DNA of 64,000 nucleotides from JAVBMV01 sp031552145 (GCA_031552145.1 JAVBMV010000007.1:1-64000), one strand, 5' to 3'. Positions 35,886 to 45,273 are shown, counted from the stretch's first letter. A program made the numbers and translations. The notes: generated from the sequence alone by a model not told the origin.

Positions 35886-38800
35886 ATGAACGTGCGATTC
35901 CCGAACAGCTTTGCGCTGACTGCTCTCCTCTGTGCCTTGCTCAATGTTGGGTGTGAATCGCCCACATCTCGCCCACTGCAGCGCCCCCTCATCCTCCTCA
36001 CTTCGTCGCTTCCCGCCGGAATAATCGCGGCTCCATATCGAGCGACCCTCGCGGCTCGGGGAGGAACGTTCCCATACTCTTGGACGGTGACGAATCTTCC
36101 GCCGGGGCTAACTGCGGACAGCGCGGGGAGCATCACCGGAGCACCGACCGCCGCGGGGACCTTCGCGGTGGTCGTCGCGGTCGCCGATGACTCGGCGCCG
36201 CCCCGGTCGGCCCAGGTGTCTTTGACGCTGGTGGTCTCACCATCGCCTCTCGCCATATGCACCTCGTCGCTTCCGTCCCGCGCGGTGGGCGCGGCATATA
36301 TGGCGACTCTCGAAGCGATAGGGGGAACGCCGCCCTACGTCTGGGCCACGACGGGGCTTCCGCCGGGGCTCGCCGCGGACATCGAGGGGAGCATCACCGG
36401 AATACCGACCTCGGCGGGGACCTTCACGGTGGCCGCCGTGGTCGCCGACGCCTCCCTCCCGATTCAATCGGCCCACGCGTCGTTGACGCTGGTGATCTCC
36501 CCACCGCCTCTCGTCATCACGACCTCGTCGCTTCCGCCCAAGGCGATCGACGCGACCTACTGGGTGCTGCTCGAAGCGACAGGAGGAACGCCGCCCTACG
36601 TCTGGAGCGCGACGGGGATTCCGCCGGGGCTCTTTGTGAGCAACGCGGGGCACCTCTCTGGAACGCCGACCGCCGCGGGAACCTACACGGTAGTGGTCGG
36701 TGTCACCGACGCCTCGGTCCCGATCATGAACGCCCAGGCCTCGCTGACACTCGAGGTGCCGAAGTGCGACTTCCCCTCCTATCTGAGCGGTGCTGTCCTG
36801 CGCGCGGTCGCCAACGGCGATGCGACCGTCGTCGCTCAGTCGAACACACTCCTCGACGCCGCCCTCCTCGCGCTTGGGAGCGAGACACGTCGGTACAAGC
36901 AGGACCTCGCCGCGCTCTTCGGCTGGAATCCAGATGGCACACCCAAACCATCGAGCCTCACCTCCATCGACTGGAATCCTTCCCGCGACGCCGCCGTGCT
37001 CCGCTCCACGCTCGGCGAGAACGCCGCCCTGCTCACGGCGAATACCAACGTGAACGGCTCGACGAACGGCCCCGCGCTCGCGCTCTTCGGACGCAAGGCG
37101 ACCGTCCCCTATGCGATCTTCGCGTCCAACCCTTTCCGAACCGAGCGCAACGAACAGATGCAGCAGCTCCTGTTGAACCTCATGGGCCGGCTCACAGGGG
37201 GCAAGGCCGCCCTCCGAATCACCATCGCCGAGCTCGAGGAAAGCACCTACTTCCGCGACGAGAGCGCCACCCGCGCATGGCTCACAGCGGCGCTCCCGGA
37301 CGCGACGTTCAACGCCGCGGACCTGTGCGATGGCTCCGCGCTCGCTGAATGCCTCGCGCGAACCGATCTGCTCATTCTTTCGAATAGCAAGCGCGCAGCG
37401 GACGACGCCGACCAAATCGTTGCCTCCATCAGAGGCGCAATGAAGAGGGGCGTTCCGGTCGTCTATTTCCACTTCGATGGCGGCGAGACAGAGCTCAGCC
37501 AGAAGCTCTTCGCCGCCTTGGACGTGACCTATGTGGGCGACAACTACTGGCAGAAATACAGGCTCGTGGGCCTCGATCTAGGAACAGTGCTCGAGGGTAT
37601 GTCTCCCGAACAGGCGAAGATCGCGGTCCTCCTCGAGCACCTGCAGAGCGGGCAGTACGACTTCGCGCTCGCCGAGGCACCCGGCCACCCGAAGTATGTC
37701 GAGCAATTCAAGGATGGCGCCGAGGCCGTCCGGAACATGATGCTCGCCTACGATCAGTCGGCGACCGACATCTTCGGGACCTGCGGCAACTATGTGCCCC
37801 GGCTGCTCGCGCTCGCGGGCGATAGGCTCCGGATGGACATTCGATACCCCCTGAAGGTCGAGGGCCCCGGGACAAACCTCCAGACCTTCCTGCGCGCCTA
37901 TTACGCCGATCATGCCGTCCTCAACGTCCGCCGCGTCGCGCCCGCGCAGCCAGATCGGGGATCCTTCGATCCCCGCGATCTCTCCCAGGTCGTGGCGACC
38001 ACGCGCATCGTCGACCTGACCAGTCGCGCCGCGTTCCGGTCCACGGGCGCCTACGCACTTCCGGGGCGCCCGATGACCGTCACGCGGCTCGATAGCGGAG
38101 CAGGGCGGGTCTCGGTCTTCGTCAACACTCTGCGAGCGGGCTCCACCCACGAATGGGAGGACACCAATTACGGTGGGTACGCGCGCCCCAAGTTTCTCCA
38201 GAGCGCGCATGTGCCTCTCACTCCGGGGAAGCCCGTCGTCCTGACCAGCGTCTATGGCGGCCCCGTCCAGCTCGAGTTCGATCAGAACGACGTTCAGGTC
38301 CAGGTGAAGTTCCAGAACGTTGGCGAGCACCCCTATTGGACCCATCCGTCCGACGACGCAAAGTTCGAGGCGGCGATCGCCACCAATATCTACAACTGGG
38401 TCGAGATCGCCACCGAGGGGTTCGAGGTCCACAGCGCGATGTTGCGATATGAAGCGACCGCAAAGGACCCGCGGTGGAATACGCCGGCGAAACTCACGGC
38501 GGCCATTCGGCGCTATACCTACGACGTCACGTTCCGTCTTGCGGGCTACCGGGGCGAGGGCATCACGGAGATCCCGGAGATCGTCGATTGGGCAAATGGA
38601 CTGGGGCTGGCCCGGCCGACGCTCGACAAAATGATCCACGGCAATTTCGACCAGCCCCTGTGTGGCGCGGGTTGTTCGGGAAATCCTTACGACGCGGGCT
38701 GGGGGTTCTCGCCGGTCGGGCATGGCGACATCCATGAGTTGGGACATAGCCTCCAGAGCGCGCGGTTCCAGTTGACGCACCACAACGGGACCCTCTCCCA

Positions 38801-39485
38801 CGCCAACCATTCCGTCACCAATTGGTGGGCGTTCTACGTCGCCAACACGTGGAACGATGAGAACCCCGAGCTACCTGGCGCGTCCACTTGGGCAGTCAAC
38901 CACCAGAGCAGCTTCGACGCACTCCAGAGAGCGTTTGTCGAGGCGCCCGGCGAACGCGCCGGCTTCTCCACAGTCATGGACGACTTCGTCGCGGAGAAGC
39001 TCGCGGCGGACGCGGAGGGGGCGCTCGAGTACAACTACACCTTCTTCCAGCAAGCGATGATGGTCGCGAAGCGGCGGGGCGTGTTGGAGAATGGCTGGCA
39101 CCTCGTGGCGCGTCTCCACCTTCTGCTGCGCGCGTTCGACGGCGCGCGGGCCAGCGCCGCGGCCTGGGATGCGGCTAAGGAGCGGCTGGGATTCGGAGAT
39201 TACTCTCTCGACGAGGCCTCGAAGATTTCAAACAATGACTTCACCGCGATCGCACTCTCCTATGTGAACGGGCTGGATTTCCAAGACTTCTTCGATATGT
39301 ACGGACTCGCCGTCGGCGCCAAGGCGAAGGCGCAGATCCAGGGCTTCTCCTTCCCGGTCGTCGAGCGGGTCTTCTTCGCGCTCGCCCCTCTGTCGTACCA
39401 GCGGGGAGCCATGACGAGCAGGGCGGCGAGCTTTCAGGAGATCCCCATCGACGGGGCGACGCCATGGCCGGCGACGATCCCTTAG
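35886..39485 (+). CDS. ImpA-type metalloprotease with three PIG-like Ig domains
   Basis: The protein has 1199 residues with a lipoprotein signal (LLCALLNVGC). Three tandem putative-Ig (He_PIG) repeats span about 35-300, each with LPPGL, GSITG-PT-AGTF and SLTL. An alpha/beta region matching IMPa-type N-terminal domains follows (about 300-700). The zinc motif HELGH is His950-Glu951-His954, with downstream HANHSVTNWWAFY. Family members cleave O-glycosylated host proteins or mucins, often on the cell surface. Predatory or surface-degrading function is a fair inference. It is a lone gene with its own start after about 110 bp. Domain limits are estimates. Confidence 0.85.
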   Translation: MNVRFPNSFALTALLCALLNVGCESPTSRPLQRPLILLTSSLPAGIIAAPYRATLAARGGTFPYSWTVTNLPPGLTADSAGSITGAPTAAGTFAVVVAVADDSAPPRSAQVSLTLVVSPSPLAICTSSLPSRAVGAAYMATLEAIGGTPPYVWATTGLPPGLAADIEGSITGIPTSAGTFTVAAVVADASLPIQSAHASLTLVISPPPLVITTSSLPPKAIDATYWVLLEATGGTPPYVWSATGIPPGLFVSNAGHLSGTPTAAGTYTVVVGVTDASVPIMNAQASLTLEVPKCDFPSYLSGAVLRAVANGDATVVAQSNTLLDAALLALGSETRRYKQDLAALFGWNPDGTPKPSSLTSIDWNPSRDAAVLRSTLGENAALLTANTNVNGSTNGPALALFGRKATVPYAIFASNPFRTERNEQMQQLLLNLMGRLTGGKAALRITIAELEESTYFRDESATRAWLTAALPDATFNAADLCDGSALAECLARTDLLILSNSKRAADDADQIVASIRGAMKRGVPVVYFHFDGGETELSQKLFAALDVTYVGDNYWQKYRLVGLDLGTVLEGMSPEQAKIAVLLEHLQSGQYDFALAEAPGHPKYVEQFKDGAEAVRNMMLAYDQSATDIFGTCGNYVPRLLALAGDRLRMDIRYPLKVEGPGTNLQTFLRAYYADHAVLNVRRVAPAQPDRGSFDPRDLSQVVATTRIVDLTSRAAFRSTGAYALPGRPMTVTRLDSGAGRVSVFVNTLRAGSTHEWEDTNYGGYARPKFLQSAHVPLTPGKPVVLTSVYGGPVQLEFDQNDVQVQVKFQNVGEHPYWTHPSDDAKFEAAIATNIYNWVEIATEGFEVHSAMLRYEATAKDPRWNTPAKLTAAIRRYTYDVTFRLAGYRGEGITEIPEIVDWANGLGLARPTLDKMIHGNFDQPLCGAGCSGNPYDAGWGFSPVGHGDIHELGHSLQSARFQLTHHNGTLSHANHSVTNWWAFYVANTWNDENPELPGASTWAVNHQSSFDALQRAFVEAPGERAGFSTVMDDFVAEKLAADAEGALEYNYTFFQQAMMVAKRRGVLENGWHLVARLHLLLRAFDGARASAAAWDAAKERLGFGDYSLDEASKISNNDFTAIALSYVNGLDFQDFFDMYGLAVGAKAKAQIQGFSFPVVERVFFALAPLSYQRGAMTSRAASFQEIPIDGATPWPATIP

Positions 39486-39568
39486 TTCGCAGCGCGGTCG
39501 AAGCCTTCATGGGTGGCAAGGCCACCGCACGACGAAGGCACGGGGCGGATATCGAAGGAGGTGGCCAT

Positions 39569-39745
39569 GTTGGGAGTCTCCGGGAGCGTCATCTCGATCA
39601 GCGCCGCCGCAAGGGAGGGGGCCAGGTAGACCTCTCGGAAGTGCTTCCGGTCCTTGAGGGACAGGGCCTCTTGGAGCTGGGTCCGGGACATCTCTCCGCG
39701 CAGTACCCGGATGAGATCATTGAAGATAGGGTAGTTTGACACATG
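39569..39745 (-). pseudogene. Fic/RecG-like C-terminal winged-helix remnant
   Basis: The minus strand encodes about 57 residues with the pattern LIRVLRGEMSRTQLQEALSL, then KDRKHFREVYLAP and ALIEMTLPETPN. This is the C-terminal winged helix seen after Fic domains and in related DNA-binding proteins (LxxLxGExSRxELQExLxLKDRxHFRxxYLxPALxxGLIEMT, shortened). No Fic core (HxFxxGNGR) or upstream domain is present in the window. The gap 39486-39853 holds this fragment and the ribosome-binding site of the next gene. Confidence 0.6.
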
Positions 39746-39853
39746 CGGGAGCCCTCCACCGAGGGAGCATTTGGGCCAGTTGATGAGCACCTTCAACCTC
39801 GCCGTGAACATGACGAACGAAGGACCGGGCGAGATGTGGAAGAAGGAGCGCAC

Positions 39854-42529
39854 ATGCAACGGCTTGCCGTCCTCTTCCTGTCGGTCGCCCTGTTCGCAAC
39901 CTCTCGCTACGGGCCAGCCCATGCTGCGGCCCCCCTCCCCGGGCCCGACATGGAGGCTCTCTTGCACGACGGCTATATCCGCGCGATCGCCCAGATGGCG
40001 TACGTCTGGGGCTGGCCGTTGGTGAATATGATCAACCGGCGCCACAAGATCACCCAGGCTCCGCATCCAGGCCTGCTGGGCGGCGTAATGCCGGGTGCCC
40101 CACGTGGCCAGATCGCCATGCTCCATGACTACATGGACGCGACCGAGACCTTCATCGCTTGCCCCAACCAAGACGTGGTCTACGGTCTCGGCTTCCTATC
40201 GCTCGATGAAGAGCCGGTGGTCGTTCAAGTTCCCGCCTTCAGAGACCGATTCTGGATCTACGCGCTGTACGACGCCCGCACCAATCAGTTCGGCCAAATC
40301 GGCCGGCCCTATTCCAGCAAGCCTGGGTTCTATTTGCTGGTCGGCCCTCACTGGAAGGGCACAGTCCCCAAAGGCATCACCGAGGTCGTTCGCAGCCCAA
40401 CCGAATTGGCGAGCCTCGTCCCGCGCGTATTCATGGACGACACCGACGCGGACCGCCAAGCGATCCAGCCAATCATCAATCAGATCGCGGCCTACCCGCT
40501 GACCCAATTCGACGGCCGAATAAAGACGATCGATTGGGCCAAGGCGCCGACGATCCCGACCCCGGCCCCGAAGCACGGAGGCGAAACCCAATGGGTCGTC
40601 CCCGAAACATTCTTTGACCAGGACCAATTCGGCAGGGCGCTCGATATCGTCCCCCCGCTGCCCGGCGAAGAAGCGCTGTATGCCCAGTTCCGCGCGTTGA
40701 TGGCCGCCGCGGAGCGGGACCCGGCGATCAGACAGCACCTGATCGAGATCGCGCGGGAGACGGAGGAGACCGCCATCAAACCGTTCTTCCTATGGAAGCA
40801 CAACGGCAAGCCGGCCGGCAACCAATGGAACCGGTCGGTGCACAACGCCGAGACCGGCCTGGACTACTTCAACCGCACCGCCACGGCCAAATCGAACATG
40901 TTCGAAAACCGCCCGAACGAGACCCAGTACTACTACACCGATGTCGACGTGGAGAGACGGCCATTAACGGGCGACTCGACCTACGAAATCACTTTTCCGG
41001 CCGGCCAAGAGCCACCGGTGAATGGCTTCTGGTCGCTGACACTCTACAACGACAAGCACCTGTTTCACCCCAACACGCTCAAGCGCTACTCGCTGGGCAC
41101 CAAGAACAAGACCCTAAAGCGTAACGCGGATGGGTCACTCACCCTCTATGCCGGAGCGAAATCGCCAGGCGGCGATAAAGAACCCAACTGGCTACCGGCG
41201 CCGAACGGCCCCTTCTCGCTGTACCTCCGGGCCTATTGGGGCAAGGAGGCTATCGCCAACGGCAACTGGAAACCACCGTCCATCACCTCGACAACCTCGG
41301 ATCACGACATCACCGATGCCTATCACTATTTATTGGGGCGCCTGCTCGTCCTGCGCCAAATGCAACTCGACTTCCAAAAAGAAGGATTCCAGTGGAACGA
41401 ACTCGTCCACCGCGATATCGGCGGCGTGGCATGGGCCAACCCCAACCTCGACGTGGCCTACAGCGAAGCCTGGATCGCTGTCGACCCAACCAGTTGCACC
41501 ATTGTCCGCGTGCCCAAAATCCAGGGGCGTTACTACACCGTGCAGTTTCTCAATGGATGGGGAGAGACGACCGCCAACATCAATGAGCGCACCTATCCCG
41601 AGCGCCCATCCGGCGATTTCTGGGTGTGCCTGAAGGGTGCCCCCGTCCAGGTCCCCGCCGACGCGCAGCGCGTCGACTTGCCGGCCAGAACGGCGCGCGT
41701 GCTCGCGCGCGTGGAGCTGGGCTCTACCCCGAGGCAAGCGTCGGCTTTGCAGCACCAGATCACGTTCCGGCCAAGCGGTACGCCGACGTCACCGAAGCTG
41801 CCCCATACGCCGAACTTCGGCAACAACGAGCTGCCAGGAGTCGAGGCGTTCGACGCGGACACGGTGAACGCCGCCCTCGCCGAACAGGACATCAACCCGG
41901 GCATGGAGCCGCTGCAAGCCAAAGTGCGCGCGATCTCGCGGGCCGTCCAGGACCCCACCGAACGCCAACGCGTGGCCGGGGTCATCCGGGAGCAGGCAGA
42001 GCCCGCGCTGAAGAAGGCGATCGCCGATCTCGGGACATCCCGCAACGGCTGGAATCGACCCGACACGATCGGCCGCTATGGTAGCGACTACCGGACGCGG
42101 ACGATCGTCGATCTACTCGGGATTTGGGCCAACGACACCACGGAAGCGCTCTATTTCGTGACCGACACCGACGGCGCTGGCGCACCGCTGGACGGCAGCC
42201 ACACCTACGCCATGAAGTTCGAGAAAGGAAACCGCCCCGAGGAGAATGTTCGGTATTTCTGGTCGGTCGTCGCGGTCGACGGTGTGAAGTTCCAGGTCAT
42301 CCCCAATCCCCAACAGCGCTTCCTGATCAATCAGGAATCCAACTTGGCCTATGGCGACGACGGATCGCTGACACTTTACTTTGCGCCAGTCAGACCCAAG
42401 GGCGCCCCCGATGGCAACTGGCTGCCGACGCCCAAAGGACAGACCTACCGGCTGACTTTCCGCGCTTACGGCCCGGGCGAGGCGCTGCGCTCCGGCCAGT
42501 GGTTTCCCGCGCCGCTGGTAAAACATTGA
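39854..42529 (+). CDS. exported protein with two DUF1254/DUF1214 tandem units
   Basis: The protein has 891 residues. ATG 39854 is chosen because AAGGAG lies five bases upstream and a signal peptide follows (LAVLFLSVALFATSRYGPAHAA). Unit 1 (about 30-495) has the DUF1254 region (AYVWGWPLVNMINRR) and a DUF1214 end (FWSLTLYNDKHLF...NWLPAPNGPFSLYLRAYW). Unit 2 (about 500-890) repeats this (VDPTSCTIVRVPKIQGRYYTVQFLNGWGE; FWSVVAVDGVKFQV...NWLPTPKGQTYRLTFRAYGP). Most family members have one unit and about 450 residues, so this is a fused duplication. Codon choice looks different from its neighbours (more AAC and CCG-rich), which with the flanking gene fragments suggests transfer. Function is unknown. 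Confidence 0.87.
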   Translation: MQRLAVLFLSVALFATSRYGPAHAAAPLPGPDMEALLHDGYIRAIAQMAYVWGWPLVNMINRRHKITQAPHPGLLGGVMPGAPRGQIAMLHDYMDATETFIACPNQDVVYGLGFLSLDEEPVVVQVPAFRDRFWIYALYDARTNQFGQIGRPYSSKPGFYLLVGPHWKGTVPKGITEVVRSPTELASLVPRVFMDDTDADRQAIQPIINQIAAYPLTQFDGRIKTIDWAKAPTIPTPAPKHGGETQWVVPETFFDQDQFGRALDIVPPLPGEEALYAQFRALMAAAERDPAIRQHLIEIARETEETAIKPFFLWKHNGKPAGNQWNRSVHNAETGLDYFNRTATAKSNMFENRPNETQYYYTDVDVERRPLTGDSTYEITFPAGQEPPVNGFWSLTLYNDKHLFHPNTLKRYSLGTKNKTLKRNADGSLTLYAGAKSPGGDKEPNWLPAPNGPFSLYLRAYWGKEAIANGNWKPPSITSTTSDHDITDAYHYLLGRLLVLRQMQLDFQKEGFQWNELVHRDIGGVAWANPNLDVAYSEAWIAVDPTSCTIVRVPKIQGRYYTVQFLNGWGETTANINERTYPERPSGDFWVCLKGAPVQVPADAQRVDLPARTARVLARVELGSTPRQASALQHQITFRPSGTPTSPKLPHTPNFGNNELPGVEAFDADTVNAALAEQDINPGMEPLQAKVRAISRAVQDPTERQRVAGVIREQAEPALKKAIADLGTSRNGWNRPDTIGRYGSDYRTRTIVDLLGIWANDTTEALYFVTDTDGAGAPLDGSHTYAMKFEKGNRPEENVRYFWSVVAVDGVKFQVIPNPQQRFLINQESNLAYGDDGSLTLYFAPVRPKGAPDGNWLPTPKGQTYRLTFRAYGPGEALRSGQWFPAPLVKH

Positions 42530-42530
42530 T

Positions 42531-42785
42531 GATCGGCGGCCGGGTCGGCTCTGCGAGGCCGCTCACGGGCTCTACTACTCGCCGATCTCTTCCAAGTTCG
42601 GGCCAGCGCCCGTGCCCGACGAGGTGCTGTTGGAGGCGCTCCTGGACGGGGAACCGTTCATTATCTCTGGGCCACAGATGTGGAACGCCCTCGGTCTCGG
42701 CTCGACCGCGATGTTCGCCGCGACGCTCGTCTACAACACGCGGCGAACCGGGGAGTACACGCTGGACGGGCGGCGGTTCCTCTGA
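42531..42785 (+). pseudogene. DUF6088 (AbiEi-like antitoxin) fragment
   Basis: After the stop of the DUF1254 gene, an open frame without a start encodes about 82 residues. It has HGLYYSPISSKFGPAPVPDE, then LLDGEPFIISGPQMWNALGLGS and a YNTRRTGEYTLDGRRFL end. These are the middle segments of DUF6088 proteins, winged-helix antitoxins paired with nucleotidyltransferase toxins. The N-terminal helix and the C-terminal part are missing, so it is a remnant. The gap to 42916 holds nothing else I can name. Confidence 0.55.
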
Positions 42786-42916
42786 ACTCATCCGACGCGC
42801 TCTGGTCTTCGCCCGTTGGAAGGTCGTCGGCTGACACTGCGTTGCTCGGAACGGCTGATTCAGACAACTTTGTTGGTCCGCCGGAGCCTCGGCAGTGACC
42901 GCAATCATACCGTGCG

Positions 42917-43600
42917 CTAACAGGCGCACCTCTTTCCCTTCCATGCGTTCCGTCCTTCCCGAAGGATGAGCGCCGCAATGACGAGCGCTGCGACCGGATC
43001 CGCCCACCACCAACCTAGGGTTCCGTTCAAGACTACGCCCAGGAGCGCGGTAACGGACAGCCACCAGCAGGCGGTGGTCTGGAACGCATCTGCTTCCATG
43101 GCCCCGCTGTCGAGAGCGCGAGCGATCCTCCGTTTGGCCCGTGCGAGCCATAGCATCACTGCGATGGAGATTGCGAGGAGCGCGACTCCGATCGTCGTGA
43201 AGGCCGGATGCTCTCCCGTCCAGAGCGTCGATATCGCGTCGAACGCGATATAGCCCGCGAGGCCGACCAGCGAGACAGCCACGAGCCGTCGTGCGCGGTG
43301 TTCCAGTGCGTCGAGGCGCTGTTCGGAATGGCGGTGGCGGCGTTCGGAGCGCAAGCGCCAGATCATCACCAGGGCAGAGGCGCACTCGACGAAGCTGTCG
43401 ATGCCGAAGCCGAGGACGGCTACGCTCCCCGCAGTCAGAGCGGCGGAAATGGCGACCACCCCCTCGATGACGTTCCAGGCAACCGTCAGGTACTCAAGTC
43501 GCAGCGCCTGGTCGACGAGGTCGCTGCGCAGCCTCCGTTCGGCACAGCCTCCACGACAATGGCATACGGCGTCGACCCGAGTGTCGAGTTCAGTGTTCAT
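42917..43600 (-). CDS. CDF-like cation transporter
   Basis: The protein has 227 residues from ATG 43600. A short Cys/His-rich N-terminus (CHCRGGC) may bind metal. Five to six membrane helices follow, including GSVAVLGFGIDSFVECASALVMIW, with the Asp and Glu positions of cation-diffusion-facilitator helix 2, and GTLGWWWADPVAALVIAALILREG. No cytoplasmic C-terminal domain is present, as in short CDF relatives found in metal operons. It would export a divalent metal. The gene overlaps the small upstream ORF (43590) by 11 bp and is controlled from the MerR-type promoter. Confidence 0.8.
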   Translation of the reverse strand: MNTELDTRVDAVCHCRGGCAERRLRSDLVDQALRLEYLTVAWNVIEGVVAISAALTAGSVAVLGFGIDSFVECASALVMIWRLRSERRHRHSEQRLDALEHRARRLVAVSLVGLAGYIAFDAISTLWTGEHPAFTTIGVALLAISIAVMLWLARAKRRIARALDSGAMEADAFQTTACWWLSVTALLGVVLNGTLGWWWADPVAALVIAALILREGRNAWKGKRCAC

Positions 43601-43913
43601 GGCATTCCCGGCGGATGAAGGTGTCGGCGATGAAAGATTTCGCTCCCCCGACCCCTGAGATGTGGAGCCAGGGAGTGGCGTCTCCACCATGCCACTCGAG
43701 CGAGAAGTCGAGGAAGGAGCAGCCGCGATGTTCGAGGCAGATGAATTCCGCCATCCGGACGAAGCGAACAGGGTCAGGCGCAAACCGGAAGGAAAATCCA
43801 ACAGCCGACTCTCGGACCTCGAGAATCGTGTTCAGGTGCTCGCTCAAGAGCATCTGTTCGCGTTCGCGCTCGTTCGGGGCGAGGGCGCCGAGGCAACAGC
43901 AGATCGATTTCAT
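43590..43913 (-). CDS. small protein of metal-efflux operon
   Basis: The protein has 107 residues from ATG 43913, with GGAG seven bases upstream. It begins MKSICCCLGAL and contains FARMAEF-like FVRMAEFICLEHRGCSFLDF and SLEWHGGDATPWLHISG. Similar small proteins often sit between MerR-type regulators and metal transporters, with no proven role (recollection). Its cysteines and histidines could bind a metal ion. It is the first gene of the MerR-controlled operon and overlaps the transporter gene, so the two are translated together. Confidence 0.7.
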   Translation of the reverse strand: MKSICCCLGALAPNEREREQMLLSEHLNTILEVRESAVGFSFRFAPDPVRFVRMAEFICLEHRGCSFLDFSLEWHGGDATPWLHISGVGGAKSFIADTFIRRECHEH

Positions 43914-43983
43914 AGTCTCCTCGAGCCAAGGTGGGCCAAGGGCCGCGAGGACGGTTTTCAGGGCACTTCGAAGTCTCGTCTCG

Positions 43984-44015
43984 AGTGTAGAGTCTTGACC
44001 TGACTCAAGAGTCAA
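43984..44015 (-). promoter_or_regulatory. MerR-type promoter/operator
   Basis: On the minus strand, TTGACT (44010-44015) and TACACT (43984-43989) are separated by 20 bp. That is longer than the usual 17 and is the mark of MerR-activated promoters. The spacer carries the inverted repeat TTGAC...GTCAA, where the regulator encoded at 44032 should bind and unwind the DNA when metal is present. Confidence 0.75.
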
Positions 44016-44031
44016 TGCTAGCGAATCGAAG

Positions 44032-44430
44032 ATGCGAACGTTGAAGATTGGCGAGGTCGCTCGCTTGGCAGGCGTCGGAATCGACACAGTCCGCTACTAC
44101 GAGCGTCGCGGCCTTCTTCCGATGCCCGAGCGTCGGCCTTCAGGGTACCGGCTCTATCGTGAATCGAGCGTCGAACGGCTGAAGGCAGTGAAGGACCTTC
44201 AGGCGCTGGGCCTGACGTTGGACGAGATCGCGGGGCTCGTCGATGCTGTCGTCGATCGTGGCGCGGGGTGCCTCGAGGTCCAGGAGGAGCTCCAATCCGC
44301 TCTCGGGAGGGTTGAGACCAGGATCACGGCCCTTCAGGCAATCCGGAAGCAACTGAAGGCGGCGCTCGGGCGCTGCACGTCCGGCACCTGCGACTTGGCC
44401 GATCGGGTGAAACGGTCCGCGCGGAGGTAG
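44032..44430 (+). CDS. MerR-family metal-responsive regulator
   Basis: The protein has 132 residues. It opens with the MerR winged helix MRTLKIGEVARLAGVGIDTVRYYERRGLLP, the SGYRLY motif, then a dimerisation helix. Cysteines lie at the start of that helix (GCLEV) and in the C-terminal loop RCTSGTC, a thiol site like that of mercury, zinc or lead sensors. It is divergent from the metal-efflux genes at 42917-43913 and shares their promoter region. The metal is not determined by the sequence alone. Confidence 0.9.
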   Translation: MRTLKIGEVARLAGVGIDTVRYYERRGLLPMPERRPSGYRLYRESSVERLKAVKDLQALGLTLDEIAGLVDAVVDRGAGCLEVQEELQSALGRVETRITALQAIRKQLKAALGRCTSGTCDLADRVKRSARR

Positions 44431-44582
44431 CACGCCCGGAGGTGTTGCCCGGCCCCCCAAGGGACGGCACACCTGGGAGTGGGGACAGGCAGGACAACCG
44501 GGGGACAGATGCTCTGTCCCGCATCTTCCAAAGCAATTTCAGCCACTTAGATATAGGTCTCTTATGCAGGACAGCTTTTTGA

Positions 44583-45254
44583 AAGCAGGTCTACGAGGCA
44601 GTCTCTCGAGGGGTATACCGCCTCGTGTCGCTCGAGCCGCTCGCACACCCGGACCTCGTCACGGTGGCGAAGCGCGTCCCGCAGGGTGTGCTCTGTCTCA
44701 TCTCGACGCTCTCGTTCCATGAACTGACGACGCAGGTGCCGCACATGACCGACATCGCGCTCGAGAACCTCGAGCGCGTTATCCGCGAGGTGTGCGCCGC
44801 CGATGTAGAGGCCGACGGCATGGAGTTCGATCCGGCCACAGTGAAGACCGAGCGCATCAAGGAGGACGCAGACTACGAGGGCGTGCGTGTCCGATTCGTC
44901 GGCCTGCTCGGCAAGGCGCGCGTCGCGATGCAGATCGATGTCGGGTTCGGCGATGTCATCACGCCGGGCGCGCAGGACATCACCTATCCGGTGCTGCTCG
45001 ACTTCCTCGCGCCCGCGCTCTCGGGATACCCCCGCGAGACTGTTGTCGCCGAGAAGTTTCAGGCGATGGTCTACCTGAGCACGCTGAACAGCCGCATGAA
45101 GGACTTCTACGACGTGTGGCTGCTCGCGAGGCAGTTCGCTTTTGATGGCGCACTGCTCGCAAAGGCCATCGCCGCCACCTTCGCAAACCGCGAGACCGCG
45201 ATCGACGTCGCGCCGATCGCGTTCACCCCGAAGTTCACCGAGCAGCGTCTATAG
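44583..45254 (+). pseudogene. in-frame fusion of AbiEi antitoxin and AbiEii toxin fragments
   Basis: The frame opens after a stop at 44580. Its first 50 residues are an AbiEi-type antitoxin segment (RGVYRL...HPDLVTVAKRVPQGVLCLIS, LTTQVPH). The following part is the C-terminal two thirds of an AbiEii/AbiGii nucleotidyltransferase toxin (RVRFVGLLGKARVAMQIDVGFGD, RMKDFYDVWLLAR). The antitoxin C-terminus and the toxin N-terminus with its GSTD-type active site are missing, so one deletion joined the two genes. A GTG at 44625 could start translation, but catalysis would be lost. Confidence 0.75.
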
Positions 45255-45273
45255 GTACGACGCGATGGGGGAC

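Noticed and set aside
36237..37472. Minus-strand ORF inside the PIG repeats of the metalloprotease
   Set aside because: Repeats on the sense strand create a repetitive antisense frame; no start or domain support.
39743..39853. Upstream start for the DUF1254 protein
   Set aside because: It would add a hydrophilic stretch before a clear signal peptide; AAGGAG precedes ATG 39854.
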